Origin: Ktedonobacterales bacterium
GTDB lineage: Bacteria; Chloroflexota; Ktedonobacteria; Ktedonobacterales; Ktedonobacteraceae
DNA length: 55,482 nt
Assembly: GCA_027451525.1 (NCBI GenBank)
Contig: DAIDJF010000037.1
Coordinates: forward strand, 1 to 55,482
Direction: 5' to 3'
Shown here: positions 1-10,200 of the stretch, piece by piece
Layout: each line of letters begins with the position of its first letter
Numbering within the stretch: the stretch's first letter is position 1
Program-made: the position numbers and the translations under genes
Notes under the pieces: model-generated
What the model was told of the DNA's origin: nothing
Seen by the model: the letters and a program-made list of their open reading frames with translations, nothing else
Databases searched by the model: none

Positions 1-162
1 ATGTAGCTCCTGCACGCTCTCCAGATGATCGGCGATGCTCTCCAGGCCCGAAAGGAAGAAATAGCCCACGGCAAAACGCGCGCGCTCGGTCGATTCCAAC
101 ATACGGTTAATATGATCGACCAGCAATTCGCGGCGGTTGTCAATAATATCATGGGTGGGCAT
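1..162 (-). CDS. N-terminal fragment of an unidentified protein (possibly helicase with PLD-like N-terminus)
   Basis: Reading leftward from an ATG at 160-162, 54 codons stay open to the window edge, so the rest of the gene lies outside. A Shine-Dalgarno stretch (AAGGAGAGG) sits just upstream of the ATG. The peptide begins MPTHDIIDNRRELLVDHINR and continues with a segment containing FAVGYFFLSGL. That kind of start (a short helix, then a beta-strand/FxSG motif) resembles the phospholipase-D-like N-terminal domain found on some SNF2/DEAD helicases. This is only a guess from a short fragment; the assignment rests on the missing sequence. Confidence 0.5.
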   Translation of the reverse strand, partial: MPTHDIIDNRRELLVDHINRMLESTERARFAVGYFFLSGLESIADHLESVQELH

Positions 163-201
163 ATGTATTCCTCTCCTTTGGTGTATCCCTTGGTGTAGGA
201 A

Positions 202-342
202 GCAGGGCGACCGCGAGGGTCGCCCCTACAATGATACGATGCCTGTTGTACCCGTTGTCATTGTAGGGGCGAGGCTTGCCCTCGCCCTGCCTCCACACAC
301 GCCAAAAAGGGTCGCAATGACGCTTGCCCTCGCCCTGCCTCC
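202..342. repeat. REP-like GC-rich inverted/direct repeat cluster
   Basis: Two facing arms (about 202-235 and 257-290) share GCAGGGCGA... and ...CGCCCCTACAATGA ends. Each arm also carries its own 8-bp hairpin (GGGCGACC/GGTCGCCC and GGGCGAGG/CCTCGCCC). A third, truncated copy at 319-342 repeats 271-294 with one mismatch. The structure looks like a REP/BIME-type extragenic element. The 163-400 interval holds nothing else that I can recognise. Confidence 0.7.
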
Positions 343-400
343 TTACTCTGTTGGCTACAACAAAAATTTGTGCGTTTATATTCTACTACGCTACTCGGAA

Positions 401-2728
401 TTAAACAAGGTTGAAGTCCGTCTTGATGTGCATGTTTAACAGCCGTTCGGCAAGGCCCGTGTTGCGGTGGGCCACGCGATTATTGCGCACGGCAATCTCT
501 AGCGCGTATGGTTGTCCGACCAGCACGCAGAACTTTTTGGCGCGTGTAATCGCCGTGTAGAGCAGATTGCGTTGCAGCAACATGCGATGTTGTATGACGA
601 GGGGAATAATCACTACTGGATATTCGCTGCCCTGGCTTTTGTGGATCGTGATCGCGTAGGCCAGCGTGAGTTCCTCTAGCTCGTGAAACTCGTACTCGAC
701 AAGCAAGGGACCTGCCTCTTCAACGAACTCGACCTTGACGATGGCCTGTTCTCTGTTGATGGCGCGAATCCAGCCCACGTCGCCATTGAACACGCCCTTA
801 TCGTAGTTGTTGCGCGTCTGCATGACCTTATCGCCCACACGAAAAATATGGCCTGCCCACTCTACTTGCGCGGGCGGACTGGGATTGAGGCGTGCCTGCA
901 ATTCATCGTTCAAGGCTGTCACGCCGACTGGCCCTTTATACATGGGAGCGAGGACTTGAATATCGCTGAGCGGATTAAAATGATAGCGCGCAGGTAAACG
1001 CTTCTGCACCAGATCAAGCACCAGTTGTTGCAGGCGCACGGGATCTTCCTCCGCGATGAAGAAGAAGTCACTTTTGGCCTCGATGCGCGTACTGGGCATC
1101 TGCCCCGCGTTGATACGGTGGGCATTGACGATGATCTTACTTTCGCTGGCCTGGCGGAAAAGCTCGGTCAGGCGCACTGTCGGGATAGACTCGCTACGCA
1201 GGAGGTCGCGCAAGACGTTGCCGGGGCCAACAGAAGGCAACTGGTCGGCATCACCGACCAGGAGAAGATGCGCGTTACGTGGCAAGGCTTTGAGCAGGTG
1301 ATAGAAGAGCAGGATATCGACCATTGAGATCTCATCGACAATCACAAACTGATAGGGCAGCGGATTATCTTCATTGCGCTGGTAGCTATTGTCGTGCGGA
1401 GCGTATTCAAGCAGGCGATGCAGCGTTTTGGCAGGCACGCCTGTCGCCTCGCTCATACGTTTGGCGGCGCGTCCCGTTGGTGCTGTCAACGCTACCTCAA
1501 TTTTACGTGTGCGCAATAGCATGAGCAGGGCGCGTAACGAGGTAGATTTACCAGTGCCGGGACCACCCGTCAGAATACTAACTTTATAGTGATATGCCAT
1601 CTGCACTGCCGCGCGTTGCTTCTCTGTTAAGATCATGCCGCGCCGCTCTTTGAGCCGCTCAAATATCAAATTCCACTGTTGCTCTGAAGTCGGCGGCAGT
1701 ATACTATTGGTGTGCAGGAGGAGCTTGAGCAGGCGCGCTGTGCCATTCTCTGCGTGCCAGAAAGGACCAAAGTAGATGCGCTGCTGTGGTTGTGCCTCTT
1801 CTGTTTCTGGCTCTTGCATGGCAAACATTTCTGCTGGATCAGTGCTCGTCTGCTGGAATGAAGAAAGCGCGAATAAAGGCATGGATGGTGGTAACAGTTG
1901 TGGTGGTGGCTCGATAAAAACATCGCGCTCGTTGCGCAGTTGTTCCATGGCGGGCAAGAGTAGCTCGTGCGAGGTATCCAGTGCCTCAGCCGCCAGGCGC
2001 AGGAGTTCTTGTTCCTGCAAGAAACAGTGCCCATCGTCGTTAGCTGCCTGTGTCAAGACATATTGCAACCCGGTAGTCAGGCGTGGCACGCTATCACGTG
2101 GCAGGCCGAGCTTAACCGCGATATCGTCGGCAGTGCGAAAGCCAATACCCTGTACGTCGTGCGCAAGTTGATAAGGATTTTCGCGTACGACCTTGATCGA
2201 GTCTTTGCCATACTCTTTATACACGCGCGTGGCGATATTCATCGATACTTCGTGTGATTGCAGGAAAAGATGCAGTTCTTTGATTTCGCTCTGTTCGGCC
2301 CAAGCGTGTGTGATCTGCTCACGCTCTTTCGCGCCAATGCCCTTGACCTCGCTGAGTCGTTCGGGCTGCTGCTCGATAATTGCCAGCGTTTGCTCGCCAA
2401 AGTGATCGACAATGAGCTTGGCTTTTTTGGGACCAATACCCTTAATTAAACCCGAACTGAGGTAGCGAATAATACCCTCGCGTGAGGCTGGCAGGCGTTG
2501 CGTGAATGTTGTAATATGCAACTGGCGTCCATAACGCGGATCGTTCTCCCATTCGCCCTCGACGGTCAGCAGTTCGCCGACGTGAATCCCTGGCAAGATG
2601 CCGACAATCGTCATCAGATCATCGCGAAAGAGCCGCCCGGCATCGTTAGGCCGGAAGCGCGCAACGGTATAGTGATTCTCCTCGTTGCGAAAGACGATAT
2701 TTTCAACGGAACCATCAAGTGTAGGCAT
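401..2728 (-). CDS. recD2: RecD2-type SF1B DNA helicase
   Basis: This 775-residue protein matches the RecD2 family of 5'-3' DNA helicases that act without RecBC in recombination and repair. Helix-hairpin-helix GIG motifs near residues 93, 128 and 190 (IKGIGPKKA, VKGIGAKER, VQGIGFRTA) form the family's N-terminal DNA-binding part. The motor follows: Walker A GGPGTGKST near 386-394, Walker B VDEISMVD near 461, GDADQLPS near 493, and C-terminal motifs V/VI (TIHKSQGSEYP, YTAITRAKK). A Gln/Pro-rich stretch around 255-340 (PPPQLLPPSMP) looks like a lineage-specific linker before the motor. The gene is monocistronic and divergent from the antiporter gene. Confidence 0.95.
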   Translation of the reverse strand: MPTLDGSVENIVFRNEENHYTVARFRPNDAGRLFRDDLMTIVGILPGIHVGELLTVEGEWENDPRYGRQLHITTFTQRLPASREGIIRYLSSGLIKGIGPKKAKLIVDHFGEQTLAIIEQQPERLSEVKGIGAKEREQITHAWAEQSEIKELHLFLQSHEVSMNIATRVYKEYGKDSIKVVRENPYQLAHDVQGIGFRTADDIAVKLGLPRDSVPRLTTGLQYVLTQAANDDGHCFLQEQELLRLAAEALDTSHELLLPAMEQLRNERDVFIEPPPQLLPPSMPLFALSSFQQTSTDPAEMFAMQEPETEEAQPQQRIYFGPFWHAENGTARLLKLLLHTNSILPPTSEQQWNLIFERLKERRGMILTEKQRAAVQMAYHYKVSILTGGPGTGKSTSLRALLMLLRTRKIEVALTAPTGRAAKRMSEATGVPAKTLHRLLEYAPHDNSYQRNEDNPLPYQFVIVDEISMVDILLFYHLLKALPRNAHLLLVGDADQLPSVGPGNVLRDLLRSESIPTVRLTELFRQASESKIIVNAHRINAGQMPSTRIEAKSDFFFIAEEDPVRLQQLVLDLVQKRLPARYHFNPLSDIQVLAPMYKGPVGVTALNDELQARLNPSPPAQVEWAGHIFRVGDKVMQTRNNYDKGVFNGDVGWIRAINREQAIVKVEFVEEAGPLLVEYEFHELEELTLAYAITIHKSQGSEYPVVIIPLVIQHRMLLQRNLLYTAITRAKKFCVLVGQPYALEIAVRNNRVAHRNTGLAERLLNMHIKTDFNLV

Positions 2729-2773
2729 AGTAATCTATTCTATCAACTGCATGCATTTTCGAAAACCATCCTC

Positions 2774-2782
2774 TGTTATACT
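2774..2782 (+). promoter_or_regulatory. Possible extended -10 promoter upstream of the antiporter gene
   Basis: TG-T-TATACT at 2774-2782 fits an extended -10 element. It would give a 5' leader of about 190 nt before the ATG at 2981. No good -35 is visible. The divergent recD2 gene starts only 46 bp away. Confidence 0.3.
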
Positions 2783-2980
2783 AGCACAACACACTCGTAG
2801 CGTCGAGGTATTGCCCCGAAGCGATGTTGTACGTGGCGAAAATGTTTAGTCTCCTGGTTGATTATCCGATAGTATGGAGTGTAGGACAAAAGAAACGTCT
2901 GGTGCGTATACATATAAGATGTTAGCTTTGGTCGGAACCATGATCGTGTCTCCCATGCTTTGCAAAGAAAGAGAGAACAG

Positions 2981-4156
2981 ATGAATAATATCTGGCTCAT
3001 CGCGACCCTGTGGATGGCTATAGCCTTACTCGCTAGTGTGTTCTCTATTCGCCTGGGTGTCTCAGTCGCGCTGGTTGAGATTGTCTTCGGCATTATTGGT
3101 GGCAATTACCTGGGGCTACAAGCTACATCCTGGATTGGTTTCATGGCTAGTTTTGGCTCCGTCCTATTGACCTTTCTCGCTGGTTCTGAGATTGAACCGG
3201 CTACCTTTCGTCGCTATCTCAAGCCAAGTCTCTGCATTGGCATCTCTTCCTTTGTGGTACCATTTCTCGCGATTGGCGCATTTACGTTTTTTGTCCTGCA
3301 CTGGACCTTTGGGGCCTCAGAAATTGCGGGTCTTGCTCTTTCAACCACCTCTGTTGCCGTCATCTATGCGGTCATCGTCGGCACAAATCTACATACTACC
3401 AGTATCGGAAAACTGATCCTCGCAGCGTGTTTCATTACTGATTTCATGACAGTCTTGATGCTCAGTATCCTGTTTACGCAGGTCAACCTCTGGATACTCG
3501 TATTTCTAGCGGTAATGGGTCTGCTCTTGTGGAAATTGCCGATGGTGACACGCTGGGTCATTGGCAAATGGGGCGGCGAGATAAGCGAGGTTGCCCTGAA
3601 GTTTCTCTTTTTGGTGCTCTTTTTTCTAGGCTGGCTCTCCACGAGTGCTAAGTCAGATGCTGTCTTGCCCGCCTATCTTGTCGGTGCAATCGTTGCAGGT
3701 GTCTTTGTACATGATAAGGTTTTGCTGCATCGCATTCGTAGTATTGCCTTCTCGCTCCTCACGCCTTTCTTCTTCATTAGTACTGGAACGTTGATTTCCC
3801 TTTCTGCTTTGGGACCTAGTATCTTCTTGATTCTTGGCCTGCTCGGTCTTCAACTGGCAACGAAATTTCTGGGGGTCTGGCCCTTGACGCGCGGTTTTCG
3901 ACTTCCTGTGCGTGATGGTCTCTATGCGACTCTGCTCATGGCGACAGGACTTACTTTTGGTAGCATCGCATCGCTGTATGGCTTGACGCATCATATCATT
4001 AACGATCAACAATATACTGTCCTGCTCGCGGTCGTTATTGGTTCGGCCATCGTTCCCTCGTTCATTGCCCAGACGTGGTTTTTCCCTCATGCTCATCTGG
4101 TAAGCTCTGTTGAAAAAGAAAAAGAGGGAGCGATCAGCGTTTCGCACGTTGGTTAA
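2981..4156 (+). CDS. Cation:proton antiporter (CPA2/KefB-type membrane domain)
   Basis: The 391-residue, almost wholly hydrophobic protein looks like the membrane domain of a monovalent cation/proton antiporter (Na_H_Exchanger family), exchanging Na+ or K+ for H+ across the cytoplasmic membrane. I can trace about 11-12 membrane helices, with family-like segments such as LTFLAGSEIEP, SVAVIYAVIVGT and TPFFFISTGT. It ends soon after the last helix, so it lacks the cytoplasmic TrkA-N/RCK domain of KefB/KefC. I chose the ATG at 2981 because a purine-rich AAGAGAG precedes it; an in-frame TTG at 2960 would add seven polar residues. Ion specificity cannot be read from sequence. Confidence 0.85.
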   Translation: MNNIWLIATLWMAIALLASVFSIRLGVSVALVEIVFGIIGGNYLGLQATSWIGFMASFGSVLLTFLAGSEIEPATFRRYLKPSLCIGISSFVVPFLAIGAFTFFVLHWTFGASEIAGLALSTTSVAVIYAVIVGTNLHTTSIGKLILAACFITDFMTVLMLSILFTQVNLWILVFLAVMGLLLWKLPMVTRWVIGKWGGEISEVALKFLFLVLFFLGWLSTSAKSDAVLPAYLVGAIVAGVFVHDKVLLHRIRSIAFSLLTPFFFISTGTLISLSALGPSIFLILGLLGLQLATKFLGVWPLTRGFRLPVRDGLYATLLMATGLTFGSIASLYGLTHHIINDQQYTVLLAVVIGSAIVPSFIAQTWFFPHAHLVSSVEKEKEGAISVSHVG

Positions 4157-4225
4157 CCTTTCTGTTTTCCAGGTGATATACTGTGACATATACTCTCTCT
4201 TATCATCTGGAAAGTATGGCAACAT

Positions 4226-5020
4226 ATGGCTGAGACATCATCTAATAGCGATGAGCGCAAAGCTCTTGTACAAGATTATTTCAGTCGCACGGCTGAAAGC
4301 TACGTGACCAGTACCTCGCATCGTAGCGGCAAAGACCTCTCGCGTCTGCTCGAAATCGGTGCATGGAATCCGCACCAGCAGGCCCTTGATATCGCAACGG
4401 GCGGTGGTCATACCGCGCTGGCGGTAGCTCCGCATGTTGGACAGATCATCGTCACGGACCTGACTCCCACTATGCTGGAAACTGCGCGCGCTTTTATCCT
4501 CGCGCAAGGTGTGACGAACGCGCAATTTCAGCTTGCCGACGCCGAAGATTTGCCCTTTGCCGACGCCAGTTTTGAGCGTGTGACCTGTCGTATAGCCCCG
4601 CATCATTTTCCTCATGTTGCCAAATTTGTACAAGAGGTTGCACGTGTCTTAAAGCCGGGTGGCCTGTTTCTGCTTATAGACAATATTGCACCCGCCGATA
4701 CTGATCTAGACGCTTTTATCAATACCGTCGAGAAGTGGCGTGATCCCTCACACGGACGTTCTTGCACAGTGAACGAGTGGCTTGGCTTTTTTCAACAAGC
4801 GGGTCTACAGGCTGAGTATACAGAAATTTTTTGGAAAACATACCAGTTTGCTGATTGGACGGCCCGCGCTCAGATGTCTGAGAGCGAAAAAGCACGCCTG
4901 GAACAGTTTATACTGGCAGCTAGTGAAAAAGTGCGCAGCTATTTTGCTGTAACGGTCAATCCCGAAAATCGGCTTGTGAGCTTGAATGCCGAATCGGTGT
5001 TGCTCAAAGGGTGTAAATAA
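4226..5020 (+). CDS. Class I SAM-dependent methyltransferase (UbiE/MenG-like)
   Basis: The 264-residue protein has a methyltransferase-11 fold. The SAM-binding motif I is LDIATGGGHTALAV (around residue 53), followed by the acidic DLTPTMLETAR, then the ADAEDLPFADASFERV segment, and a post-motif strand LKPGGLFLLIDN. These are typical of UbiE-like small-molecule methyltransferases. The substrate cannot be assigned. It lies 69 bp downstream of the antiporter gene on the same strand and could be cotranscribed with it. The ATG follows a weak GGAAAG. Confidence 0.85.
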   Translation: MAETSSNSDERKALVQDYFSRTAESYVTSTSHRSGKDLSRLLEIGAWNPHQQALDIATGGGHTALAVAPHVGQIIVTDLTPTMLETARAFILAQGVTNAQFQLADAEDLPFADASFERVTCRIAPHHFPHVAKFVQEVARVLKPGGLFLLIDNIAPADTDLDAFINTVEKWRDPSHGRSCTVNEWLGFFQQAGLQAEYTEIFWKTYQFADWTARAQMSESEKARLEQFILAASEKVRSYFAVTVNPENRLVSLNAESVLLKGCK

Positions 5021-5141
5021 GTTAGACAGAGTGGGACTTGTCTTGGTCTGCTCCCTAAGCAAGTGACGGAAATTGTGCCCACAAAAAGAATGAGCGTAAG
5101 ACGCCGCCCTTTTGCTATCATGTATACTATATTAATGGAAT

Positions 5142-5915
5142 TTGGGGCGTGCTATTGCTATAGCGCAAAATAATTTGGATGTGGATATGGATCAGATGTT
5201 ATTGTCTCACTATTGTCCCTGGTTGCTCACTGTGCGCCAACGTTTCCCGCTGCTAAAATGGCCGAGGCGTGCTGCTATTGAAATATCGCATGATGAAATA
5301 TTACATACCATAGAGTGTGCGACAAGCGTGCGAGAATTGGCACGCGCCGTAAATATACTACAATCTCACGTTTGGCGGGCGACACAACAGGATGCCTCAC
5401 GCCTCCTTACCGAGGCACTGACACGCTTGCAACTTCATGTGTTATCAACCGCGCCTGTGTCTTTACGGTTGGAAGCGGCCCGTTGGCTACGTTTCTTCGT
5501 GCAATCTGCTATGATAAAACAGCCACGTGAGATATTTATCACCCTGGTAACGGCAGCTGTGACCACGTTGCCTTTAGAGCTAACACCAACATCGGTACAG
5601 CAAGAGACCTTGCATAGCTATCTCTTGCTTTTACTGGATTGTTGCTGGCCTTTTCGTTATCCTTATCCCGCGTTAGACTGGGATGTTTTTCCAGAGGAAG
5701 AGGTGTTTGTGCCGTTAGCAGGTCTGCTAGGGCATCCTCAGATTACTGAGGAGATACGTGAGTTGCTGCTAACCATTTTTGCCATCCTTCCCACCCTACA
5801 CCATCCAGTATTGCGGGAGACGCTCGGCCCGATTGTGCAAGCATGGCAGGGCCCGAGGCATACAGGCGTATATCAGAGTGTCGTGAAGATACGCGCCCAT
5901 ATGGAGTGTGATTAA
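5142..5915 (+). CDS. Hypothetical alpha-helical protein
   Basis: I do not recognise this 257-residue protein. It is rich in Leu, Arg and Ala helices, has no signal peptide or clear membrane segment, and no obvious catalytic motif. The regular helix pattern with Trp- and Pro-containing turns is compatible with a HEAT-like or generic helical fold. The start is uncertain: the open frame begins at a TTG (5142) with no good ribosome-binding site, and ATG codons at 5186 and 5195 are alternatives. A TATACT at about 5123 could be a -10 element. Codon use matches its neighbours. Confidence 0.55.
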   Translation: MGRAIAIAQNNLDVDMDQMLLSHYCPWLLTVRQRFPLLKWPRRAAIEISHDEILHTIECATSVRELARAVNILQSHVWRATQQDASRLLTEALTRLQLHVLSTAPVSLRLEAARWLRFFVQSAMIKQPREIFITLVTAAVTTLPLELTPTSVQQETLHSYLLLLLDCCWPFRYPYPALDWDVFPEEEVFVPLAGLLGHPQITEEIRELLLTIFAILPTLHHPVLRETLGPIVQAWQGPRHTGVYQSVVKIRAHMECD

Positions 5916-5945
5916 CTGCGAACGTGCTAAATGAACCCGGATCTG

Positions 5946-6491
5946 CTAGTGGGCCTTGAGTCGCCGATTACGCTCTCGAATCTGGAACCAGAAGAAGGCT
6001 AGAATAATCGGCAAAGGGATAAGGCCAATCATCCAACCCAACCACGTGGGAATAGTTGGTGGACCAGCGACATTAATAGGAATATTCCCTGTAACCGTTC
6101 CGGCAGACCCGTTGATTGTCACAGAAAGAAACCAGTTTCCACGCACTGGGGGGGTGACTGCCAGATCAAGAATATGTGCGTTATCTCTATCTGGTGTCGC
6201 TTGCACCACCACAATGTTGGCATCAGTTCCAGCCGCAGGCTTAAGCAAGAGCTGTGAAAATTGCATTTGCTGATTACTTGTGGCTGATTCGATTGTCATA
6301 TTAGTTGTTTGGGCAACGCGTGGAAGACTGTAAAAACTGATTAATACATGGTAAGTGCCAATTTGCGCAGTTTGCGTTGCCAGTGGCGAGGCTCCGCCGG
6401 CGGTCAATAGAAGAAGCACTATAAAAAGTAAGATAGAAAGTATAAAAGTTGCGCGCGTTCGACGTAAAAGCAGTATGAATGAGGTTTCCAT
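5946..6491 (-). CDS. Membrane-anchored extracytoplasmic protein (YtkA/CopC-like beta domain)
   Basis: This 181-residue protein has an N-terminal membrane segment (residues ~12-33), an external middle part and a C-terminal membrane helix (TWLGWMIGLIPLPIILAFFWF) followed by a basic tail. The middle contains alternating beta-type stretches and ends GNWFLSVTINGSAGTVTGNIPINV. That is reminiscent of YtkA-like or CopC-type immunoglobulin-like domains, but it lacks clear metal ligands. The ATG follows AAGGAT with good spacing. The gene converges on the upstream hypothetical gene; its role is unknown. Confidence 0.6.
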   Translation of the reverse strand: METSFILLLRRTRATFILSILLFIVLLLLTAGGASPLATQTAQIGTYHVLISFYSLPRVAQTTNMTIESATSNQQMQFSQLLLKPAAGTDANIVVVQATPDRDNAHILDLAVTPPVRGNWFLSVTINGSAGTVTGNIPINVAGPPTIPTWLGWMIGLIPLPIILAFFWFQIRERNRRLKAH

Positions 6492-6637
6492 ACCAATATC
6501 CTTTTGTTAGTATCTACATATCCGACTGTATTGTCATGTATAGTTTATCCGCTGTCAAGTCTCTGACAAATTTCTGACCAGTCCCTTGCAAGTTTCTTAA
6601 AACGCCTTATAGTTGACTTTGAAATGGATTGGCTGTG

Positions 6638-6646
6638 TGTTATGAT
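6638..6646 (+). promoter_or_regulatory. Extended -10 promoter for the receiver protein
   Basis: TG-T-TATGAT (6638-6646) fits an extended -10, placed about 48 bp before the ATG at 6694. A TTGACT lies at 6613, but its 22-nt spacing is too long for a standard -35, so the extended -10 probably carries the promoter. Confidence 0.45.
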
Positions 6647-6693
6647 CTAAAACAATACCGTTTCTTCTGTTTTTATAAAGAGAGGGATCAGAT

Positions 6694-7083
6694 ATGGCTG
6701 CTGTGTTAATCGTTGATGACGACGATGGTATTCGTGAGATACTGCATTTTATGCTCGAAGATGAGCATTATACGGTTTTAGAGGCGGGAGATGGAATTGA
6801 AGCGCTTAATATCCTCAAACAGCTGACAGAGCCGCTTGTGGTGATGCTTGATATGGCGATGCCACGTATGGATGGTGCGAGTGTATTGCGGGCGGTAGAT
6901 GCCGATGAGCACTTGCGTATGAATGGGTATATCATTATGTCTGCACGACGTGACTTGATCACTGAAGAATTGCGTACTATCACACGTAGGCTAACGATCC
7001 CATTGATCCCTAAACCATTCGACATGAAACATGTGTTAGATACCGTAGCAAAGGTGGAACAGAGACTTCATTCAGAACAATAA
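6694..7083 (+). CDS. Stand-alone response regulator receiver protein
   Basis: The 129-residue protein is a single CheY-like receiver domain with no output domain. Acidic residues DDDD (8-11), the phospho-acceptor Asp53 in MLDMAMPRMDG, Ser83 (IIMSARRD) and Lys107 (IPKPFD) are all in place, so it should be phosphorylatable. An AGAGAGGG ribosome site precedes the ATG. It sits 77-140 bp upstream of the giant BTAD regulator, with a separate promoter between. Single-domain receivers usually act as phosphate shuttles or by protein-protein contact; its kinase is not in this window. Confidence 0.92.
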   Translation: MAAVLIVDDDDGIREILHFMLEDEHYTVLEAGDGIEALNILKQLTEPLVVMLDMAMPRMDGASVLRAVDADEHLRMNGYIIMSARRDLITEELRTITRRLTIPLIPKPFDMKHVLDTVAKVEQRLHSEQ

Positions 7084-7101
7084 AGAGAACGGGCTATTTT
7101 A

Positions 7102-7131
7102 TTGTAGGATAGGAATATTGTACGGTATAAT
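7102..7131 (+). promoter_or_regulatory. Sigma-A-type promoter of the BTAD regulator
   Basis: TTGTAG (7102-7107), an 18-nt spacer and a perfect TATAAT (7126-7131) predict transcription from about 7138. This is compatible with either start codon of the next gene (7161 or 7224). Confidence 0.6.
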
Positions 7132-7223
7132 GTCTTCTGTAACGATTACATCCTCAATTTGTGAAACAAGACACGTGTATCTTCTCAGCTATTGCAAGCT
7201 GGGAGCAGATAGGCAACAAGCAG

Positions 7224-10200
7224 ATGAACGGAAGGGTATCCTATCGCCAACAGTTCACGCGGTGTGGGAAACAACGCTGCCGTAAGTGTCAGGATGGTGA
7301 AGGGCATGGACCGTATTGGTATGCATATTGGAGCGAAAATGGTCATACAGTTAGTAAATATATAGGGATCCGTTTGCCACCTGATGTGGAGCCATTATCG
7401 CAAACGCTCCGACAAGATGAACAGTATCGTTCAGGGACAGAGCCGGCGCACAGGTTGCCGTCTACCCCTGCAGCCCCTCTATTGCGTATCTATCTGCTTG
7501 GACAATTTTACGTGGAACGGCGTGTTGGCAATGAGTGGTTTCCGGTTGAGCAACGCATCTGGCAACGCAGGCGTGTACGTGCTCTCCTGGGTTGTCTGCT
7601 CAGTAGTCCTGGGCGTAGATTAGGACGTGAGCAGGTCATGGAGGCAATTTGGCCTGATCTGGAGGTGGATGTAGCCGCGAATCGCTTGAATGGAGCTGTT
7701 CACGAGTTGCGCCAGATTCTTGAGCCGGATATTTCTCGTCCCGCTACCTCACGTCTGTTGCGCCTCGAACGTGATATTCTGCAACTGGCGGATCGTTCGC
7801 TCATTTGGGTGGATGCTGAGGCGTTTGAGCTTCTGCTCAAAGATGCCTATGCAAACAGTGATTTGGAGCAAGCTGCACGGTTATTGGAAGAGGCCGATGC
7901 CCTGTACCGTGGCAGTTATCTGATCGAGGAACTGTACTCAGAGTGGGCCACCCAACGCCGCGATGCGTTACAAAGACGCTGGGTGGGACTTCTCCTCAAT
8001 TTAGCAAAGCTCCGTATGGCTCATCGTTCTTTCTCCGCCGCGATCGAGGTTCTTGACCGATTACGAACTGCTGAACCTGCCAACGAAACAGCCTTACAAC
8101 TTCTGATGCTACTGCTCACGCACCTGGATCGTCGGGGTGAGGCTCTACAACTGTATACTCAGTACGAAAGTGCGCTGAAGCGTGAACAAGGTGGTGTACC
8201 TCTGCCAGAGACGCGCACCCTCTATACGACGCTCAGGCAGGGCCATACACCTGATCTACCAGTGATAGAGAACGTGCGCTCCCTCTTTTCATCGGGCAAT
8301 GGTTTCAAAGAAGTGTCATCTTCTACCAGCCCCACGCTTGCTAAAGATACAGCGGCTGTCGTCTCATCTCGTCGTGTGGAACCTTCTGGGCGAAAGGCCG
8401 TACGGGAGAAAGCCCCTGTTCGCCCCACGTTCCATGTCACACGCCAACACCAGAGTCCACTTATTGGGCGCGAAGGGGAACTTTCCTTTATGCGTCAGGT
8501 TCTGCTTGACCTCGAAGCTATAAAACGTGACATAAGCGGCGAGAAGCGTGGCTACGCCGCTCGTCATCAGACCGCCCCACAGGTCCAGTCAAACGTGAAA
8601 CATACGCATTTCGTGTTACTGCAAGGGGAACCGGGCATAGGGAAGACGCGCCTCGCTGAAGAGCTAAGCATTGAAGCTGATAAACGTGGATGGGCTGTTG
8701 CCTGGAGTCGCGCTTATGAGCAGGAGGGGACGATTCCATATCGCCCTTGGACCGAACTTCTGCGTATTCTGCTGCATACGCTTGCACCCATGGCTGATGA
8801 AGACACTCCTGATGTCATGACGCTCGCGCAGCATTTCTACGACCGTCCTGACCGCCTCGCCGTCCTGTTTCCTGAATGGTCTATGGCGACAGCACGGGTT
8901 TCTTCTTATTCGCAAGAGCAGGAGCGTCTCTATCTCTGGGAGGCTACCCTTGCCCTCCTGACCGCGTTGAGTAAGGTGCATCCGCTCCTGCTGGTGCTGG
9001 ATGATCTGCATTGGACGGATGAGAGTAGCATTGAACTGTTGTCGTATATCACGCATCATTTACGCGAGCAGCGTATTGTGATTATCGCGACATGCCGTGA
9101 TGGCGAACTCGTTCCTTCTCATAAACTGCGCTCTCTCATTGCAGACTTGCGGCGCGATCAAACAATGGAAGCCTTCACGATTGAGCCGCTGACACAGTCG
9201 CAAATTGAAATATTATTGGCCCATGTACCGCATGAGCTTGTGCAGCAAATTCAGGCTCAAGCCGCTGGCAATCCCTTCTTTGCGGAAGAATTGGCGCGTT
9301 ATGTCGAGACTCTACAGATGGATGGAGCGCAACATGGTGTATCTATGCCAACCGAGACTCATGCGAGCAAGCCATTTCGCGTTGCGCGCGCCCATCGTTC
9401 ATTGCCAGAAGCCATTGCCGTTGTGCTGGAACGCCGCCTGAGCCGCTTGAGTAGTGAATGTCAAATTTTGTTGGGCAAAGCTGCTATTCTCGGTGGCTCG
9501 TTTGATTTGAGTCAGCTCTTACCTCTCACCTCAGAGCACACGGAAGATCATGTACTAGATCTGCTTGAAGAAGCATTGAATGCGGGCTTGTTGATTGAAG
9601 AAGGGGTAAGCTCGCATATTATTTATCACTTCTGGCATCCACTTATTGTAAGTCATCTCTATGATCGGCTTTCTGCCGCCCGTCGTGCCCAACTTCACCG
9701 CAAGGTTGCCGAGGCTATGAAGCATGGCTACACCCGCGTGCAACAGGAGAAAGTTGCTGCTGCCATTGTTCATCACCTCAGTAAAGGTGGTGGCGACGCT
9801 ACCGATATTGCCCATTATGCAGAACTTGCCGCCAATAGTGCCTACCAACTTGCTGCCTATTCAGAGGCGCAACATTACTACCTCCAGGCTATTCAGGCTT
9901 TACTCTCTTATGCGGCCATGCCATTGCCCAAATTCGATGTTATGAATGGGCGTGAGGCCATCCACGCGCTTATACTGCTGCCATCAGCACAACACCGCCA
10001 ACTGGTTATTCGCGATCCATTGCGCTTCTGCCGCTTGTTAGAGCATGTTGCGGAATGCTGTAGTGTGCGTGGAGACTTTGAAGATGCGCGTTCTCTCTAT
10101 GAATATATTCTGGATTTACGTGGCAGTGAATTTTTTCAACGCTCTCCTCTATCCTTGTTGATTGATGGCTGTGATCGGATACAACAAGAGGCGCAAATTC

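Noticed and set aside
137..439. Open reading frame with a hydrophobic start on the plus strand
   Set aside because: It crosses the start of the leftward gene, the REP-like repeat and the end of recD2, and its composition is repeat-derived.
1776..2171. Long plus-strand open frame opposite recD2 (131 codons)
   Set aside because: It lies entirely inside recD2, whose motifs are continuous; it is a shadow frame.
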